Below, in pieces: positions 45,782 through 59,323 of a stretch of 64,000 bases of DNA (positions are counted from its first letter, which is position 1; every line of letters starts with the position of its first letter). Source of the stretch: Lathyrus oleraceus (lineage: Eukaryota > Streptophyta > Magnoliopsida > Fabales > Fabaceae); NCBI RefSeq assembly GCF_024323335.1, contig NC_066582.1, positions 182,436,973-182,500,972 on the forward strand, in the 5' to 3' direction. The notes beneath the pieces are model-generated. The model worked only from the letters and a program-made list of their open reading frames with translations. It made no database searches and had not been told where the DNA came from. The translations under genes and the position numbers were made by a program.

Positions 45782-47260
45782 TATCAAACCCCAAAATTTA
45801 CCCTCTTTTTTTTCCTTTTTTTCATAATTCATTTGCATACATCAAATCATATCATGCATGACTATTGCATTTGGTCATGGAATCACAAACATGGCCACAT
45901 TATTGGTTTGTATCTTAACATTAGGGGTTCATCTTATTTTGTTTATCAACTAACCCTAACTTCACTGAGAGATGGGACTTGTTTTTTCTTGTTACTCATG
46001 TAGTTGATCATGCTTTAAATCAAGGCAAGACCAAAGTCTTTTGGTAAAGGGAAATGCAAGTTTGCTCCATGTGATTCAAAAGTGGTTCATGTGTTTATTT
46101 TCATGCCACGTCACCCAATCTTCAAGCTTCTTCAAGATCACTCAATCCCTAATCAAGTTTTCATCAAGGGTTGCCCATTATACCATCATCATGGCTTGGA
46201 ATGCAAGAAAACATCAAGTTTGCACAAAGGGGTACAAGTTGGTTAGACCTAGTTTGCAAGCATGCCATATCTTTGGTCCAAAATCCATAACTCCTTCATT
46301 TTTTATCCAAATGATAAGATTCTTTGAGCCAAATGTCCTTTTGGGATCCTCTACAACTTTGATTCAAGGGTTAAATATTAATTCATTCATTAAGGACCAC
46401 ATTTGTACAAAGGACCAAGTTTCCAAAATGGATCAAAACCTTGCCATGACCCCTACTTTCCACCTTTTCCATTTTCAACTTAAGCACTCTTTTGATCCCA
46501 TTACTTTTGAATTTTGTTAAGCTTATGTCAAAGATCATTTAGCCCAAGTTTGGCTCAAAATGCACGAGGGAATCAAAAGTTATGGTGTTATGAATGTAGG
46601 GCCTCAAAATGACCAAACATGCTGCAAAGTGCTTGACCAATTGCCCAGCCTAAAAACCAGGTCACGACCTCAACTTCATAAGCATCTAACTTTCACCTCA
46701 AATCTCCTCTTGACTTGATTCTTTTTGCATCTTTTTCTACTCCATAAAGTGATCATTTGGCTCAAAGAAAATCAAAAAACGCACTAGTGGATTAGATTTG
46801 GCCTAAGCATGAACATGGTGATTTGAACTCTATTTTGCACCGTGACCTATAATGTGGAAATATGCCAAAACCAACTTGGGACCACTTCTCACACGTGCAA
46901 ACTTGTTTCCCATGACCAAACATGTCTGATGACACCATGAAACGGCTTGAAAAGCTCCAAAATCACGAGTTTGGAACCAAAATTTCACACGATTTGGATT
47001 TGAACTTTTCCAAGTTGATTCACACGAATTCAGATCCAATTCACACGTATTTGAATCCCAACACATTTCCTATAAATAGAGAAGAGATGACGGAGTTCTG
47101 AAACACGTTAATAGAAGAAATATTTTTGAGTTTCGTTTATGGAAGAAATGATGTTTTCCAGTTTGTTTTAGTGGAGGAATAATGTTACGTAAATGGAAGA
47201 AGTTTGGAGGCATAAAATGAAGTCCGTCTAAGTACGTATAAGGCAGAAGTGAATGGACTA
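45782..47260 (+). repeat. 3' LTR of element E, right end uncertain
   Basis: Starts TATCAAACCCCAAAATTTAC after the purine tract. A TATAAATA box stands at 47071-47078. Downstream the sequence passes into hairpin repeats at about 47290, so the LTR is probably truncated. It lies about 1 kb upstream of the WRKY gene and points towards it. Confidence 0.6.
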
Positions 47261-47295
47261 AGAACATTATATATCTTTAAATAAAAATAAGAAGG

Positions 47296-47520
47296 CATCA
47301 CTTTTCATCATTGATTGAATTCCAACGGTGGTGAAAAGTGGCATAAAAAAAAGTAAAAAAATAAAAAAATGTTTAGTAATGAGATCCAAATCCATGACCA
47401 GACATCACTTTTCACCATGGTTGGAATTTCTACCGCTATAAAAGTGACATAAAAATATATAAAAAATCACATATCACTTTTCACCATGATTATTATTAGA
47501 AAACGTGATAAAAAATATTT
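47296..47520. repeat. Three hairpin-forming repeats, CACTA-like subterminal type
   Basis: ATCACTTTTCACCATGG-type sequence recurs at about 47297, 47405 and 47474. In the first two copies an inverted partner follows (GGTGGTGAAAAGTG at 47327-47340; ATAAAAGTGACA at about 47437-47448). Such stems are typical of subterminal repeats of plant CACTA transposons, but I find no terminal CACTACAAGAAA, so this is a tentative relic. Confidence 0.4.
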
Positions 47521-48203
47521 TACTAAAATAAAATAAAAAATATGCTTATTAAAAATGAAATATTACTACATTTGACAAATTAATCGTAATAATCTCGTAT
47601 CATCATAGGTATCATAGGTATATATTGCAGTAGTTACCCAAGTATCTTAATCTGCCATATAAAAGTGGATTGAACCTTAATCTAAATCAAAACAATTTTA
47701 TTTATTGATTCTCCGTTAACTATTCATTTATAAGAGAAATAAAAACAAATTATAAACGATTCTTACTAATTCAATATGGAGACTAAATAGAACAACATTA
47801 TTTTAAATTTTAAATTATTTTTTTATAAAAAGAGACACAAAAATAATTTAATAAAATAATATATTAAAAAATAAGGACACTTCTAAAATTTCGAATATGA
47901 AAAATTACTCTTCAAAAAAATTTAAACACTTTAATTTCCAATACAATAAAAAACAATTCCCATAAAACCTAATTTTCTTTAAACACTTAAAATGTACTCT
48001 ATCTCTAGAGCATTTTTCAAGAAGTACTCGTAGTCAAAATATAATTAATTTTTTAAGGAAAACAAACATTTCCATGACATAAAGTCATAAACATAACTCT
48101 TTTTCTTTTCTTTGTCAACACTCTCTCTCCCCTCTTTATTCTCACCCGTTTCTTCTTTCTCTCTCCTCTTTCCTTTTTCTTTGATGGTTTTGTTGCTCCA
48201 GCT
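47521..48203 (+). promoter_or_regulatory. Upstream region and 5' UTR of the WRKY gene
   Basis: AT-rich, with no coding frame. The last 100 bp (48100-48203) are a CT-rich leader typical of plant 5' UTRs. TGTCAA at 48112-48117 is a minus-strand TTGACA, a W-box-like core that WRKY factors bind. TTTTATAAAAAG at about 47821-47832 is a possible TATA element but lies rather far upstream. Confidence 0.4.
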
Positions 48204-49631
<1,428 letters not shown>

Positions 49632-51479
49632 TCTTAATTTAATGTTGTTACAGCATTTTCAAAATGGAAATTGATGGATATGGTTTGTAGAATTAATGCA
49701 GATTTAGTGGTTGTTTAATTTCCCGGTACAAAAGAGTCAAAGATGGTGGTGGATTTGGTAAACGGATTTGAATGTGAAATTGAATCTCAAAGTTAAACAA
49801 AAGAAAGTGGGATTTATTGCTTATTTTGATTTTTGTTTTGCTTTATTTAGTGACTTTATTTATCTTTGGATTCTCATCTACTAGTAGTACTTTTCAATAA
49901 TGCTCTCTCAACGGGTTTTTTTTTTCTCTTTCTTTGAAATTGTGAAAAGAGTAAAGTGAAAAAACAAAAGCAATGAAAAGGACTTAGTCAAAGAATTGAA
50001 CAGAAGAGGAGGGACATGTCGTGTACTGAACGGTTGACTAAAAAGATTGAAAGAGAAAGAGAGGTTGGAAGTTGCTAGTTGGGACGGCTAAACGTGTGAA
50101 TCAAATCATTCAATCAAAGTGGGTGGTGAGTTGGGAAAATCAAAGAGTTAATATCATTAGGTTTTTTTATATGTCGACTTAACAAATCTACACAAAGGGA
50201 GATATTGCTACATTGGATGTAATCATAAATGTATAAATTTGTTTCATAAAAATTTCAAAGAAAGAAAAATAGAGCAATTAGGATAGTAAAATTAGGGATT
50301 CGAATTCTCTCATTTCTTTTTCACTTGTCTTCTTTTTTATTTCATTATTATAAAATCGTTTTTGTTTTAGAGAGAGAATAGTTGTGTGAGATTAAGAGAG
50401 AGATAGAGAGGAAAGAGAAGAATGAAGTGGAAAAAAAAAGGAGAGAATTCAAAGTCCAAAATGAGACTATCGCAACCGATTCATTAAACAGTATTAAAAC
50501 TTTATTAACTTGACGAAGCTATATAAATACTCCTTGTTGTATACAAACAAGTTTATAATAATTTATTGAATGGAAAAAGATTTGGTTTGTACCCTTTGGA
50601 TTTTAGGAAAAAGGTTGGGTATAGGAAATGAGGTGCATTGAAGAGAGGTTGGAAGGTGTTGAATGACTCTTGTGGGAAAACCAATGGCAAAGTCAAAATG
50701 GGTGGGTGTGAAATTGATAAGTTTTATCACTGAAAAAATGGGTCCTACATTTGTTTGCAAATTTGTTCTTTTGCTTGCTTTGCCTTTGCCTTAACGTCAA
50801 CTTTGTTCTACACATAGGTCCCTCTTTCTTCATTCATCATTATCTATTTCATTATTTACACGCATGTGCTATGCCTCAATCATGCATATAAAATAACTAT
50901 ATACTACTTCATCAATCTTCTCTCTTGTTTTTTCTTCACGTTGCTTCTTGCAAGTTAATCTAATTGTGTAATAGCTTCCAAATCTATGCCATTTGATTGA
51001 AGTATGAACACATTTGTGGCAATCATTTGAACAAGTTCAGTGTTCGTGATTCTCATAGTACGAAATAGTAGCGGCATTTGCACTTTGAAGTGTTTTGTTG
51101 CTTATTGGTTGAAAAGCTTTAAAGTTGTGCAACTCTTTTGAATTGTAGCAAAACTACATATTTTGCATTCTAATTGGCCATTGGTAAAAATGTCAATCCA
51201 ATTATTGGAATTGTGAATAGAGTAATACAAGTGGCCCTTTTGAAGCAATCAAGAGTTTTTGGCACTATCATGACAGGAAATAATATTACAAATTTGTCAT
51301 AGATGTAAATAAATTACATACATTGTGCCAAAATTAAAATAAAATAAATCATATATCTTTCTCTTTTGTGTACGGGTAGATCAGAAAATTCAAAGAATAA
51401 CTTAATCAAAGTTAAGTTTAGATCCATAATAAAATATAAATATAATTATTTGGTTCAAAGTTGTAATCAAATACTTCAA
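49632..51479. other. Intergenic sequence downstream of WRKY
   Basis: It probably begins with the 3' UTR. A purine-rich GAGA stretch lies at 50369-50450. I find no convincing gene, tRNA or transposon; short open frames (for example minus strand 50760-50563) have no recognisable features. Confidence 0.5.
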
Positions 51480-51965
51480 CTTGAGAATGAGTGTCTTTCT
51501 AAGTATTTGTAAATCCGATTATTCTTAGGACTCAACTCAAGTCAAAGAGATCATTTTTTTTACTTATAGTTTGCCCTGTTCTGGGCCATTTGCCTATTCC
51601 TAGGAGGATGTGCAACCAAATACTAAAAGCATGACAGAGATATAAGAGATAGTCCTAAGTAATTTCACGTGACTTTATGGAATAATTCATTGAATACCGT
51701 CAAATTCATCTTGCAATCATCCACATTCCACGTTTTCTTTTCACATTTCAAATACAAATAAATTCCTTTATAAAAATAGAGTTAGTGTGTCATTTTCTGA
51801 TACATTCACTTCCATTTGAAAAATACACTATTTATTATATGCACTAATTTGCGCGTTAGAGTGTCAGTCTTGCAGGTTAGCTTCGTCCACCACATGGGAA
51901 TCAAAACTCCACTGTAACATAATATTCAATTTACATATCCAATCATCATTTCATTCTCGCACAGA
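51480..51965 (+). repeat. Possible degraded LTR end and primer site of a gypsy element
   Basis: TTTATAAAAATAGAG (51767-51781) looks like an LTR TATA box. The stretch after 51830 resembles the R-U5 of Tat-lineage LTRs. ATTGACATCGTCTGTGG, just to the right at about 51968-51984, could be a decayed primer site. Start of the LTR not found. Confidence 0.35.
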
Positions 51966-52129
51966 ACATTGACATCGTCTGTGGAAATCAATATCGAATA
52001 TCTATGATTATTACTATCTTCTGATCTCAAATCTATATCTATTACAATCGGAGCATAAATCTACATTACCAAGTCAATCTCACTAAATTTGCAACCAAAT
52101 TCGTCTCACAAGAATTGTCAAGCAATGGC

Positions 52130-53757
52130 AGTGTAAAAAGCAACCAATTCCATCGCTTAACAACAGACCATTGTAGCCACTAGGATCACATGAAACCTTC
52201 CTTTGTCTACTCCTATTGTTCCACAATCAAACTCTCTACAGCCGAAGACGCTCCAAGGAACTCTTCAACTTCCCTCACTCGTAGTGAATGCCTCGAAGTT
52301 CCACATAGACAGACCATCCATCAGACTAGACGCACCTCCAATAGCCATTGGACACAAAACACTCCATAATTTTCGGCTCTTAAAAAGCCAAATTAGGATT
52401 GGAGGTTGCTCACGAGTTGTTGAATGATATACTTCAGATGATCCAACAAAAAAACTCCCAGGCCATTGTGGACAGATCAATCGAATACAAGAGAGCTCGC
52501 ACAATGCCTCACCAAAGAACTACATCGTCCAATAAGCGGTTTGGCATAAAGTTATGGGACCAATGAAGGATCAGGAAGAGCTCCAGAAATCCCCAAGTCG
52601 TCAGGAATGCAGGCAACACACACCTTTGTTCGGTTCTGAAGGGAGAAAGAGCATTCACACCCCTCTAGAAGCCTGTCGGTTGGCAAGGAAGAAAGGAATA
52701 AAAGGAGCCATTTCGGCTCCACCAAAGAAAAAGAATCCTCTAAGTTCTCATATCTTAGACAACATGATTCCATGATCCTTGGAAAACCCCCCAAACTATA
52801 AGATTACAACAAAAATGGAGACCCCGGGGAACACGTCAAACATACAATCTAGACTATTAACACACGAGCAAAAACATAAATGAAAACTATTCACACTTAC
52901 TTTAACAGAATCTGCTCGAAACTGGTACTAATCCCTCATCGACGGAAGCATAAATCCTTGCTCCAAGTTCTGTGAAACTTTTACATCCCACTTTATTTCC
53001 AGAAAAAGCAACTAGTGAGTGTGGTTTCCCTCAACAAAGTGACTCAAGGCAAGAAAGAAACTCTACGCACATATATAAATCGATTCATCAAGGTAGCAGT
53101 AGCCATCACAGGGACGAATGAAAGTCTCAAATGTTGGATCTTCAAAAAAAAACTCTGACCTGATCGTACATTCTGAGAAAAAACTGGTCTTAAAGAAGCC
53201 CATAGTCTGGAAGAATTATTAAGTATGGCTACACCATACGTTAAATATGAGGAGAAACTATTGGTTGGAGGAGGAGGCATAGGAATAAGTATCCCTGGAT
53301 CCATCTAAACGGTAGAAAAAGAATTTGGAAAATCTTTAGAAGAGCACGAGCGAAGGCATTGCTCAAAATTTGACTCCTACACCCCCATTAAACACTTCCC
53401 GCAAAAGCATCCTTACATAGTGTGTTAACACAAAATTTAAAGAAGTCGGGATAAGAAACATGTATCCAGTCAAAGAATTTGCTCGAACTGATAGATCAAA
53501 ATATTGTTGTTTCTATAAAAGCCATAACCATAATACCAGCGATTGCATTCAGCTCAAGAATGCGAACGAAGAGCTTATCAAGAAAGGAAGGCTATATAAA
53601 TATACCAAATATGATAAGAGGAATAGGGAAAAATCTCAAAATAAAAGACAATCCTCCAAGAAGATAATCGAGGTTGTAGCCGGGGGGAAAACGGTAAAGA
53701 GACATGTAGTGAAGAAAGTGAAGGACATAACGGCAAGCGTCAATATGTCAACCTTAT
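52130..53757 (+). pseudogene. gag relic of a Tat-like gypsy element
   Basis: The first kilobase is so eroded that only scraps read as Gag. The end is clearer: 53460-53757 is open and has CCFYKSHNHNTSDC, the finger-like C-F-H/Y-H-C motif at the end of many plant gypsy Gag proteins, followed by LKNANEELIKKGRLYKY and a Lys-rich tail. It is a different family from A-C and E. The strand and the order with the following protease support the call. Confidence 0.6.
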
Positions 53758-53814
53758 AACTGGGGGCACCCTAGTTAATCATGTCGTCCAAAGGCACAGT
53801 AGAGAGGAAGATTG

Positions 53815-54489
53815 TTAAATTAATATCCAAAAGAAAAAAGGAAGGGGACACTCTGACCACAAACCTAGAAAGCCGATCCTCGAAAATCTAGGCAATGAGA
53901 AGGTGTAAGGAATTTCAAACAAGATATTCCATTTGGAAATAACAGTGATCATAGCCAACTTTGACGTATCCCGAGTTTTGATCGACGAGTGTAGTTCTTG
54001 CGATATTATGTACACCGACCTCTTAAAAAAATGGGACTAAAGAAAGAGAATCTATTGCCATTTGAAGGTTCAGATTTGCATGTCTTCAACGACACTGTGA
54101 CTTGCCCATGGGGATACATGAAGCTAGTGGTTACTCTCAGAGAAGGGAGAAACACCAGAACTGCCAACGCCTAATTCCTGGTTGTCTAATGCCAAAGTGT
54201 GTACAATTGTATGTTAGAACGTCCCTTTATAGCGATGCTAAAAGCAACGGCCTCCTCAGTTCATTTAAAAATGAAAAATCATAACGTTCATGGCAAACAA
54301 GTTACCATAAATGTAGTCTTGAAAAAATCTAAAAGGATTTTTCAAGACTTACAACAAGATAAGAAAGAAGGGGAATCCACTACTATGGAAATCAATGTGG
54401 CATCTTTCATTAAGAAACTTAAAGATATGGGCATCCGTCCTTCGACCAAGAAGATACCGTGGACAAAACCAACAAATGAAAGTGGTTGA
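53815..54489 (+). pseudogene. Aspartic protease relic of the same gypsy element
   Basis: VLIDECSSCDIMYTDLLKK (about 53970-54030) aligns with the usual VDTGSSAD protease start; the DTG triplet has become DEC, so activity is lost. After frame changes the C-terminal part reads YNCMLERPFIAMLKATASSV and VHLKMKNHN (54200-54280), typical of the domain end. No RT follows, so the element is cut off before 54736. Confidence 0.65.
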
Positions 54490-54732
54490 ACAAAGGACAA
54501 CTCCAATCCTAGGAATAAATAAGCGATGGAATAACCACCTAGTTATGTTATCTTTTAATTCCCTTTTATCGTGAACCTTAAATCAGGTTTAGACCTAGGG
54601 ACATGGGAAGGGGTACCGATATTTGGCCGGACATGGTCCCTAAAGACGTCCAATAATATTCGAGCATGAAATTCAAGGATAAAGATTCAAACTCTATAAA
54701 CAAAGGTACGAGTTAAGCAAAAGAAAATAAAA

Positions 54733-54735
<3 letters not shown>
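54490..54735. other. Short unassigned stretch
   Basis: No frame or repeat recognised between the protease relic and the microsatellite. Confidence 0.5.

Positions 54736-54816
<81 letters not shown>
54736..54816. repeat. (TA)n microsatellite, 81 bp
   Basis: Uninterrupted TA dinucleotides, about 40 units, next to the copia element start. Confidence 0.98.
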
Positions 54817-54819
<3 letters not shown>

Positions 54820-54889
54820 AAAAAATACAAGTGTGCGTGTTTCCCTTGCAATGGAAGACAGGCTCAGAGGCCTTATTAAGTTTATAACA

Positions 54890-55973
54890 TGTTGGTTCTA
54901 AGTGTTGGCAGCAATTTTGGTAAAAACAAAGAGTGTTCACAAGATGTTGCATGTGATGTATTAACATAAGATATCTATGTACCTGCTGGAGTTTAAAAAC
55001 ATAATTATGCAGGATTGTTTCAGGATGTCATACACGATGTCATGACATTTGATATTATGTACCTGCTGGAAATTATAAATCGAATTATGCAGGATTGTTC
55101 CAGGATGTCAGACTCGATGTCATGACATCCTGTACACAAACATTCAGGGTGAATGTTATGTGTTATGTGATTGTGCATTTAATGGCAATCTATGTATGAT
55201 TGAAGATCTGATTTGCAGGCGCATTCAATCATTAATTACAACCTGATTTACTTATTTTTCAAAGAGATCTAATCAGCTATCATGAGAAGATTTAATTAGA
55301 AAATAGTGTTAGGGTTTTCAAGATGTCCAAGCCCAACTGAAAGCTTCTATAAAAAGGGACTTGGAAAACCTGATTTGATACACAACCAATACTAAGCGAA
55401 ATATTGAGAGAATATAAGGTTTTGTGTCTTGTTTAGTCCTGAGACTTGTAAGCCATTCAATTCATCCATAGATGATTGAATTGGTCTGATTTGTGGGTTG
55501 TAAATTTGTCACTCTAAGCTTGTAAGCAAGAGTGTGTGTCTACTTGATCAAAGCTGTTAAGCAAGATCAAGTGTGTGTCTACTTGATTGAAACTGCTAAG
55601 TAAAATCAAGTGTGTGTAATTGAAGAATGTCTTCTTTTCACAAGGAATTGTTGCTTTAAATCACAGGTGTGATTGAGGGGGAGTGAGTGGGTTCTCATAT
55701 CTAAGAGTGCTTAGGTAGAAATCACACGGGTAGAGATTAGGTGAGAAAGACTGTAACTTGTTGAAGTGTACTGAGAGTCTTTGAACTGATTCTATTTAGT
55801 GGATTTCCTTCCTGGCTTGGTAGCCCCCAGACGTAGGTGAGTTGGACCGAACTGGGTTAACAATTGCTTGTGTCTTTTGCATTACTACTCTTTATCTTTA
55901 TCCTGTTTGTTTTAATCAAATATTAGTGTCATGACATTACCTTCGACATCTCATATCTGATACCAGAATTTCA
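54890..55973 (+). repeat. 5' LTR of element D (about 1,084 bp)
   Basis: Starts TGTTGGTTCTAAGTGTTGGC and ends CCAGAATTTCA, 2 nt before the primer site. The first 685 bp match 63316-64000. The right end is inferred from the primer site because the 3' LTR is incomplete here. Confidence 0.9.
55348..55355 (+). promoter_or_regulatory. TATA box of the element D LTR
   Basis: TATAAAAA; the other LTR has TATAAAAA from 63774 at the same place. Confidence 0.6.
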
Positions 55974-55975
55974 AT

Positions 55976-55990
55976 TGGTATCAGAGCAGG
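55976..55990 (+). other. Primer-binding site of element D
   Basis: TGGTATCAGAGCAGG, the standard initiator tRNA-Met complement of plant copia elements. Confidence 0.92.
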
Positions 55991-56040
55991 CATCCTGCTC
56001 TGGTTCTGGGTGAGATCTAGGGACAATACTTTCTGGTACT

Positions 56041-58215
56041 ATGGAGAGAGATGGAGGATCTGTCCACAGGCCACCAATTTTGGATGGATCTAACTATGAC
56101 TATTGGAAACCTCGAATGGTAGCTTTCCTAAAATCTCAGGATAATAAGGCTTGGAAGGCTGTGTTAACAAGCTGGGTACATCCAGTAATTACTAAGGAAG
56201 GAGAAGCCACAACTGACAAGAAGCCTGAAGAACAATGGTCCAAGGAGGAGGATGATCTAGCCCTTGGAAATTCTAAAGCATTGAATTCCATATTCAATGG
56301 AGTAGACAAGAATATCTTCAGGTTGGTAAACAACTGTGAGGTGGCTAAAGATGCTTGGGACATTCTCAAAACCACTCATGAAGGCACCTCTAGAGTTAAA
56401 ATGTCTAGACTACAACTGCTCACCTCCAAGTTTGAAAATTTAAGGATGAAAGAAGATGAAAATATTCATGAATTCCATATGAGTAACCTTGAAATTGCTA
56501 ATGCCTCAGGAGCCCTGGGAGAGAAGATGTCAGATGAAAAATTAGTAAGAAAAATATTCAGGTCACTCCCTAAGAGATTTGCTATGAAGGTGACAACCAT
56601 AGAAGAGTCTCAAGACATCTCCAACATGAGAGTTGATGAGCCAATTGGTTCTCTCCAAACATTTGAGATGGGAATGAATGATGGTTCTGAAAAGAAAACC
56701 AAAAGCATAGCCTTCATGTCAAACACAAAGGAGGAAAATAGTCAGGATGTTGATGAAGATCTGGCAAATGATGTAGCTATGCTAGGAAGATAGTTCAACA
56801 GACTGTTGAAAAAGATGGATGTAAGATCTAAGGCTAATGTCAAGAATATCTCATCTGACATCAGTAAATCCAACAATGTTGGAAGAAGAACAAGGTTAGA
56901 TGATAAGCCCAAAGAAGGAAAAGAAGGAAAAGAAGTACAATGCTATGAATGTGATGGGTATGGACACATTAGAACTGAATGTGGAACCTACCTCAAGAAG
57001 CAGAAGATGAGTCTTGCTGCCACTTGGTCTGATGAGAGTGAAACAGAAGAGTCTGCAAATTTGGTGACTGCCTTGACTGGAAGATGGGGTTCTGATGAAG
57101 ACTCAAGTGATGATAAAGTAACCTTTGAAGAGTTGGCCACTACCTACAGAAAGTTGTGTCACAAAAGTGCAGAGGTGTGTAAACAGGTTGAAAGCCAGAA
57201 GAAGGTAATAACTCAACTTGAGAATGAAAAGGTAGAACACTTGGAAACCATCTCCAAATTGAAAACAGAAGAAGTGGTTCTGAATTCCAAGCTAGATGAA
57301 AGTCAAAGCCAGAAGAAAGTGATAGTACAGCTGGAGAATGAGAAGGCAGAGCATGTGGAAACCATCTCCAAGTTAAAAACTAAAGCTATGTTCTTGAATT
57401 CTAAACTAGAAGAGATGACCAAGTATGTAAGAATGTTAAACAATGGATCTGACTCCTTAGACAAGATTCTCCAAACTGGACAAATAACAGGAGACAAATC
57501 TGGCATTGGGTATAATAGATCTAAGCCTGAGTGTAGTTACACTGGTTGCAAACCAAAATCCAAACCTAAGTGCGGCCATATTAAAATCAAACCTGAGATG
57601 TCACATCATATGTCACAACATCAGAAGGAAAGACAGCAGAAAGGGAAACACCAAAGATGGAGATGCCATTACTGTGGAAAATTTGGCCACCTAAAGCCCT
57701 TCTGCTATAAACTGTATGGTTATCCTAGCTCTGTTCATCATCAGACTCACTATCAACCAAGACCCAAACATCACAGGCCTGTCACCAAGAAGCAATGGGT
57801 TCCTAAGACTAATTTTACAAGTCTAATAACTCACACTTCCTTCAGAGTTTCAGCCAAAGAAGATTGGTATTTTGATAGTGGGTGCTCCAGACATATGACT
57901 AGAAACAAAGACCTGCTAACTGGCCTTCATCCTCATGCCATGAGCCATGTAACCTTTGGTGATGGAGCAAAGGGTGAAATTAAGGCGATAGGTAAGCTTG
58001 ATTGCCCTGGATCTCCTGAACTTGACAAGGTCCTACTTGTTAAGGGCTTGACTGCAAATCTAATAAGCATCAGTCAACTATGTGACCAAGGTCTAAATGT
58101 TAACTTCACTAAAACTGAATGTTTGATTACTAACAAAGAAAGTGAAGTGATCATGAAAGGAGTCAGGTCCAAAGACAACTGTTATATGTGGAGCTCTCAA
58201 ATTGGTTATTCCTGA
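56041..58215 (+). pseudogene. gag-protease of element D, one internal stop
   Basis: Starts MERDGGSVHRPPILDGSNYD, the usual copia Gag N-terminus with the pattern F/LDGSNYxxWK. A TAG at 56791-56793 (expected CAG) is the only break; the same frame continues to 58215. It includes a zinc knuckle CYECDGYGHIRTEC (about 56941-56982), two similar coiled-coil segments (about 57170-57420), a second knuckle CHYCGKFGHLKPFC (about 57664-57705) and the protease motif WYFDSGCSRHMT (about 57866-57901) with DSG as the active triplet. The frame ends where the pre-integrase region should begin. Confidence 0.9.
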
Positions 58216-58792
58216 AAGTGTACCTTAGTCAAAGAAGAAGGGATGAGGATGATTATATCTGCTAGAGGAACTTCAACATTGAAGATTGATGAAAGAAAAG
58301 TTTTGTGGGAAATGTCAGACAAGGATGTCACACCAGAAACTCAGACATGACATCACTTCCAAAGGTTTGAAACTCCTCCATATGGATTTGATGGGACCCA
58401 TGCAGGTGGAAAGCCTTGGTGGAAAGAAGTGTGCAGTGGTGAATTACTTCTCCAGATACACCTGGACCAAAAACAGATCTGATGTGGTTGAAATCTTCAA
58501 AGATTGGTGTCTGAAACCTCTAGAAGAAAAGCTCATGATGGCTCAAATAGACAATATTGGGTCTGGTAGGAGGATGGATCAGATTATTGAACATGTTGCT
58601 AGTCAAATGCAGTGTGAAGTTGGAAAGAACTTTGTTGGACTTGAGCTACAAGTCAAGAAGATAGAAGGGTATATGTGTCTACCTCAAAGCAAATGTGCCA
58701 AAAACAATGTTAAGAAGATTGGGATGGAGAGTGAAAGGACACCTGCTCCTACACATTTGAAAGATGAAAATGGTGTGTGTGCTATATATTAA
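58216..58792 (+). pseudogene. Integrase N-terminus fused to RT tail, element D
   Basis: An open frame (58286-58792, 168 codons) begins with the integrase zinc-binding remnant (CGKCQ) and LLHMDLMGPMQVESLGGKK, the start of the catalytic core. After about 60 codons it jumps in frame to the end of RT, with LQVKKIEGYMCLPQSKCAKN and RTPAPTHLK. The integrase DDE core, most of RT and the YVDD motif are missing (only AQIDNIGSG remains at that place). A deletion of several kilobases is the simplest explanation. Confidence 0.8.
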
Positions 58793-59116
58793 GCTGAAGA
58801 TATAGCAACTGGAAGTAGCTGTTCTCAACAGGGTTGGTTGAAACTAATGTTGACTGAATACATTGTCACACACGATGTCATGACATTGTACTATGACAAC
58901 CTGAGTGCTACAACTATGTTCAAAAATCCTATTCAGCACAACTGGACCAAGCACATTGATTTTTGTCATCACTTCATTAGAGAATTTGTGGAAGACAAAA
59001 TCATAGCTCCAAAGCATGAAATGCAATTAGCTAACAAATTTGCAAGGGTTTTGGATGATAATCAGTTTGAATGTGTAAGAGGAAAATTGGGGATTTGTTT
59101 TCTTGTGAAGTTATAA
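58793..59116 (+). pseudogene. RNase H remnant of element D
   Basis: AEDIATGSSCSQ, then an open segment with YYDNLSATTMFKNPIQHNWT and KHIDFCHHFIREFVEDK, the C-terminal half of copia RNase H, ending in FECVRGKLGIC before the stop at 59114. The usual Cys of the CDNLSA motif is Tyr here. Confidence 0.85.
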
Positions 59117-59323
59117 CAATTAAAGTGGAGTGGAAAAGGTAATAAAAATATTGTCTGCCCACTTAAAAGAAAGTGCCACATTTATGATAAATCATTACCT
59201 AGTATTGGAACTAGTATCTATGTCATTCCCACACGCTACCTCAACATAACCATTTCCATCTTCATCCAACTTCTCAGAAAACCTCTGCTAGGGCAAAGAG
59301 ATTTTTTTCAAAAGTCCAACAAA

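Larger units (their letters stand above)
42440..47260 (+). mobile_element. Element E: decayed Tat/Ogre-type element, 3' half
   Basis: In order: end of RT with RNase H, a second RNase H, integrase, 3' UTR, polypurine tract and a 3' LTR whose right end I cannot place exactly. Everything upstream of RNase H is missing. Related to A-C by protein but diverged from them. The LTR start reads TATCAAACCCC, where the related LTR of element C begins TGTCATACCCC. Confidence 0.8.

Noticed and set aside
45240..46520. Open frames of 68-159 codons in the E 3' UTR and LTR
   Set aside because: They have no recognisable motif and lie within non-coding element parts.
50563..50760. Minus-strand frame downstream of WRKY
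   Set aside because: Short, no domain and no splice or leader features.
52203..52794. Several frames of 73-80 codons on both strands
   Set aside because: They overlap one another in a decayed gag; only scraps on the + strand fit a Gag origin.
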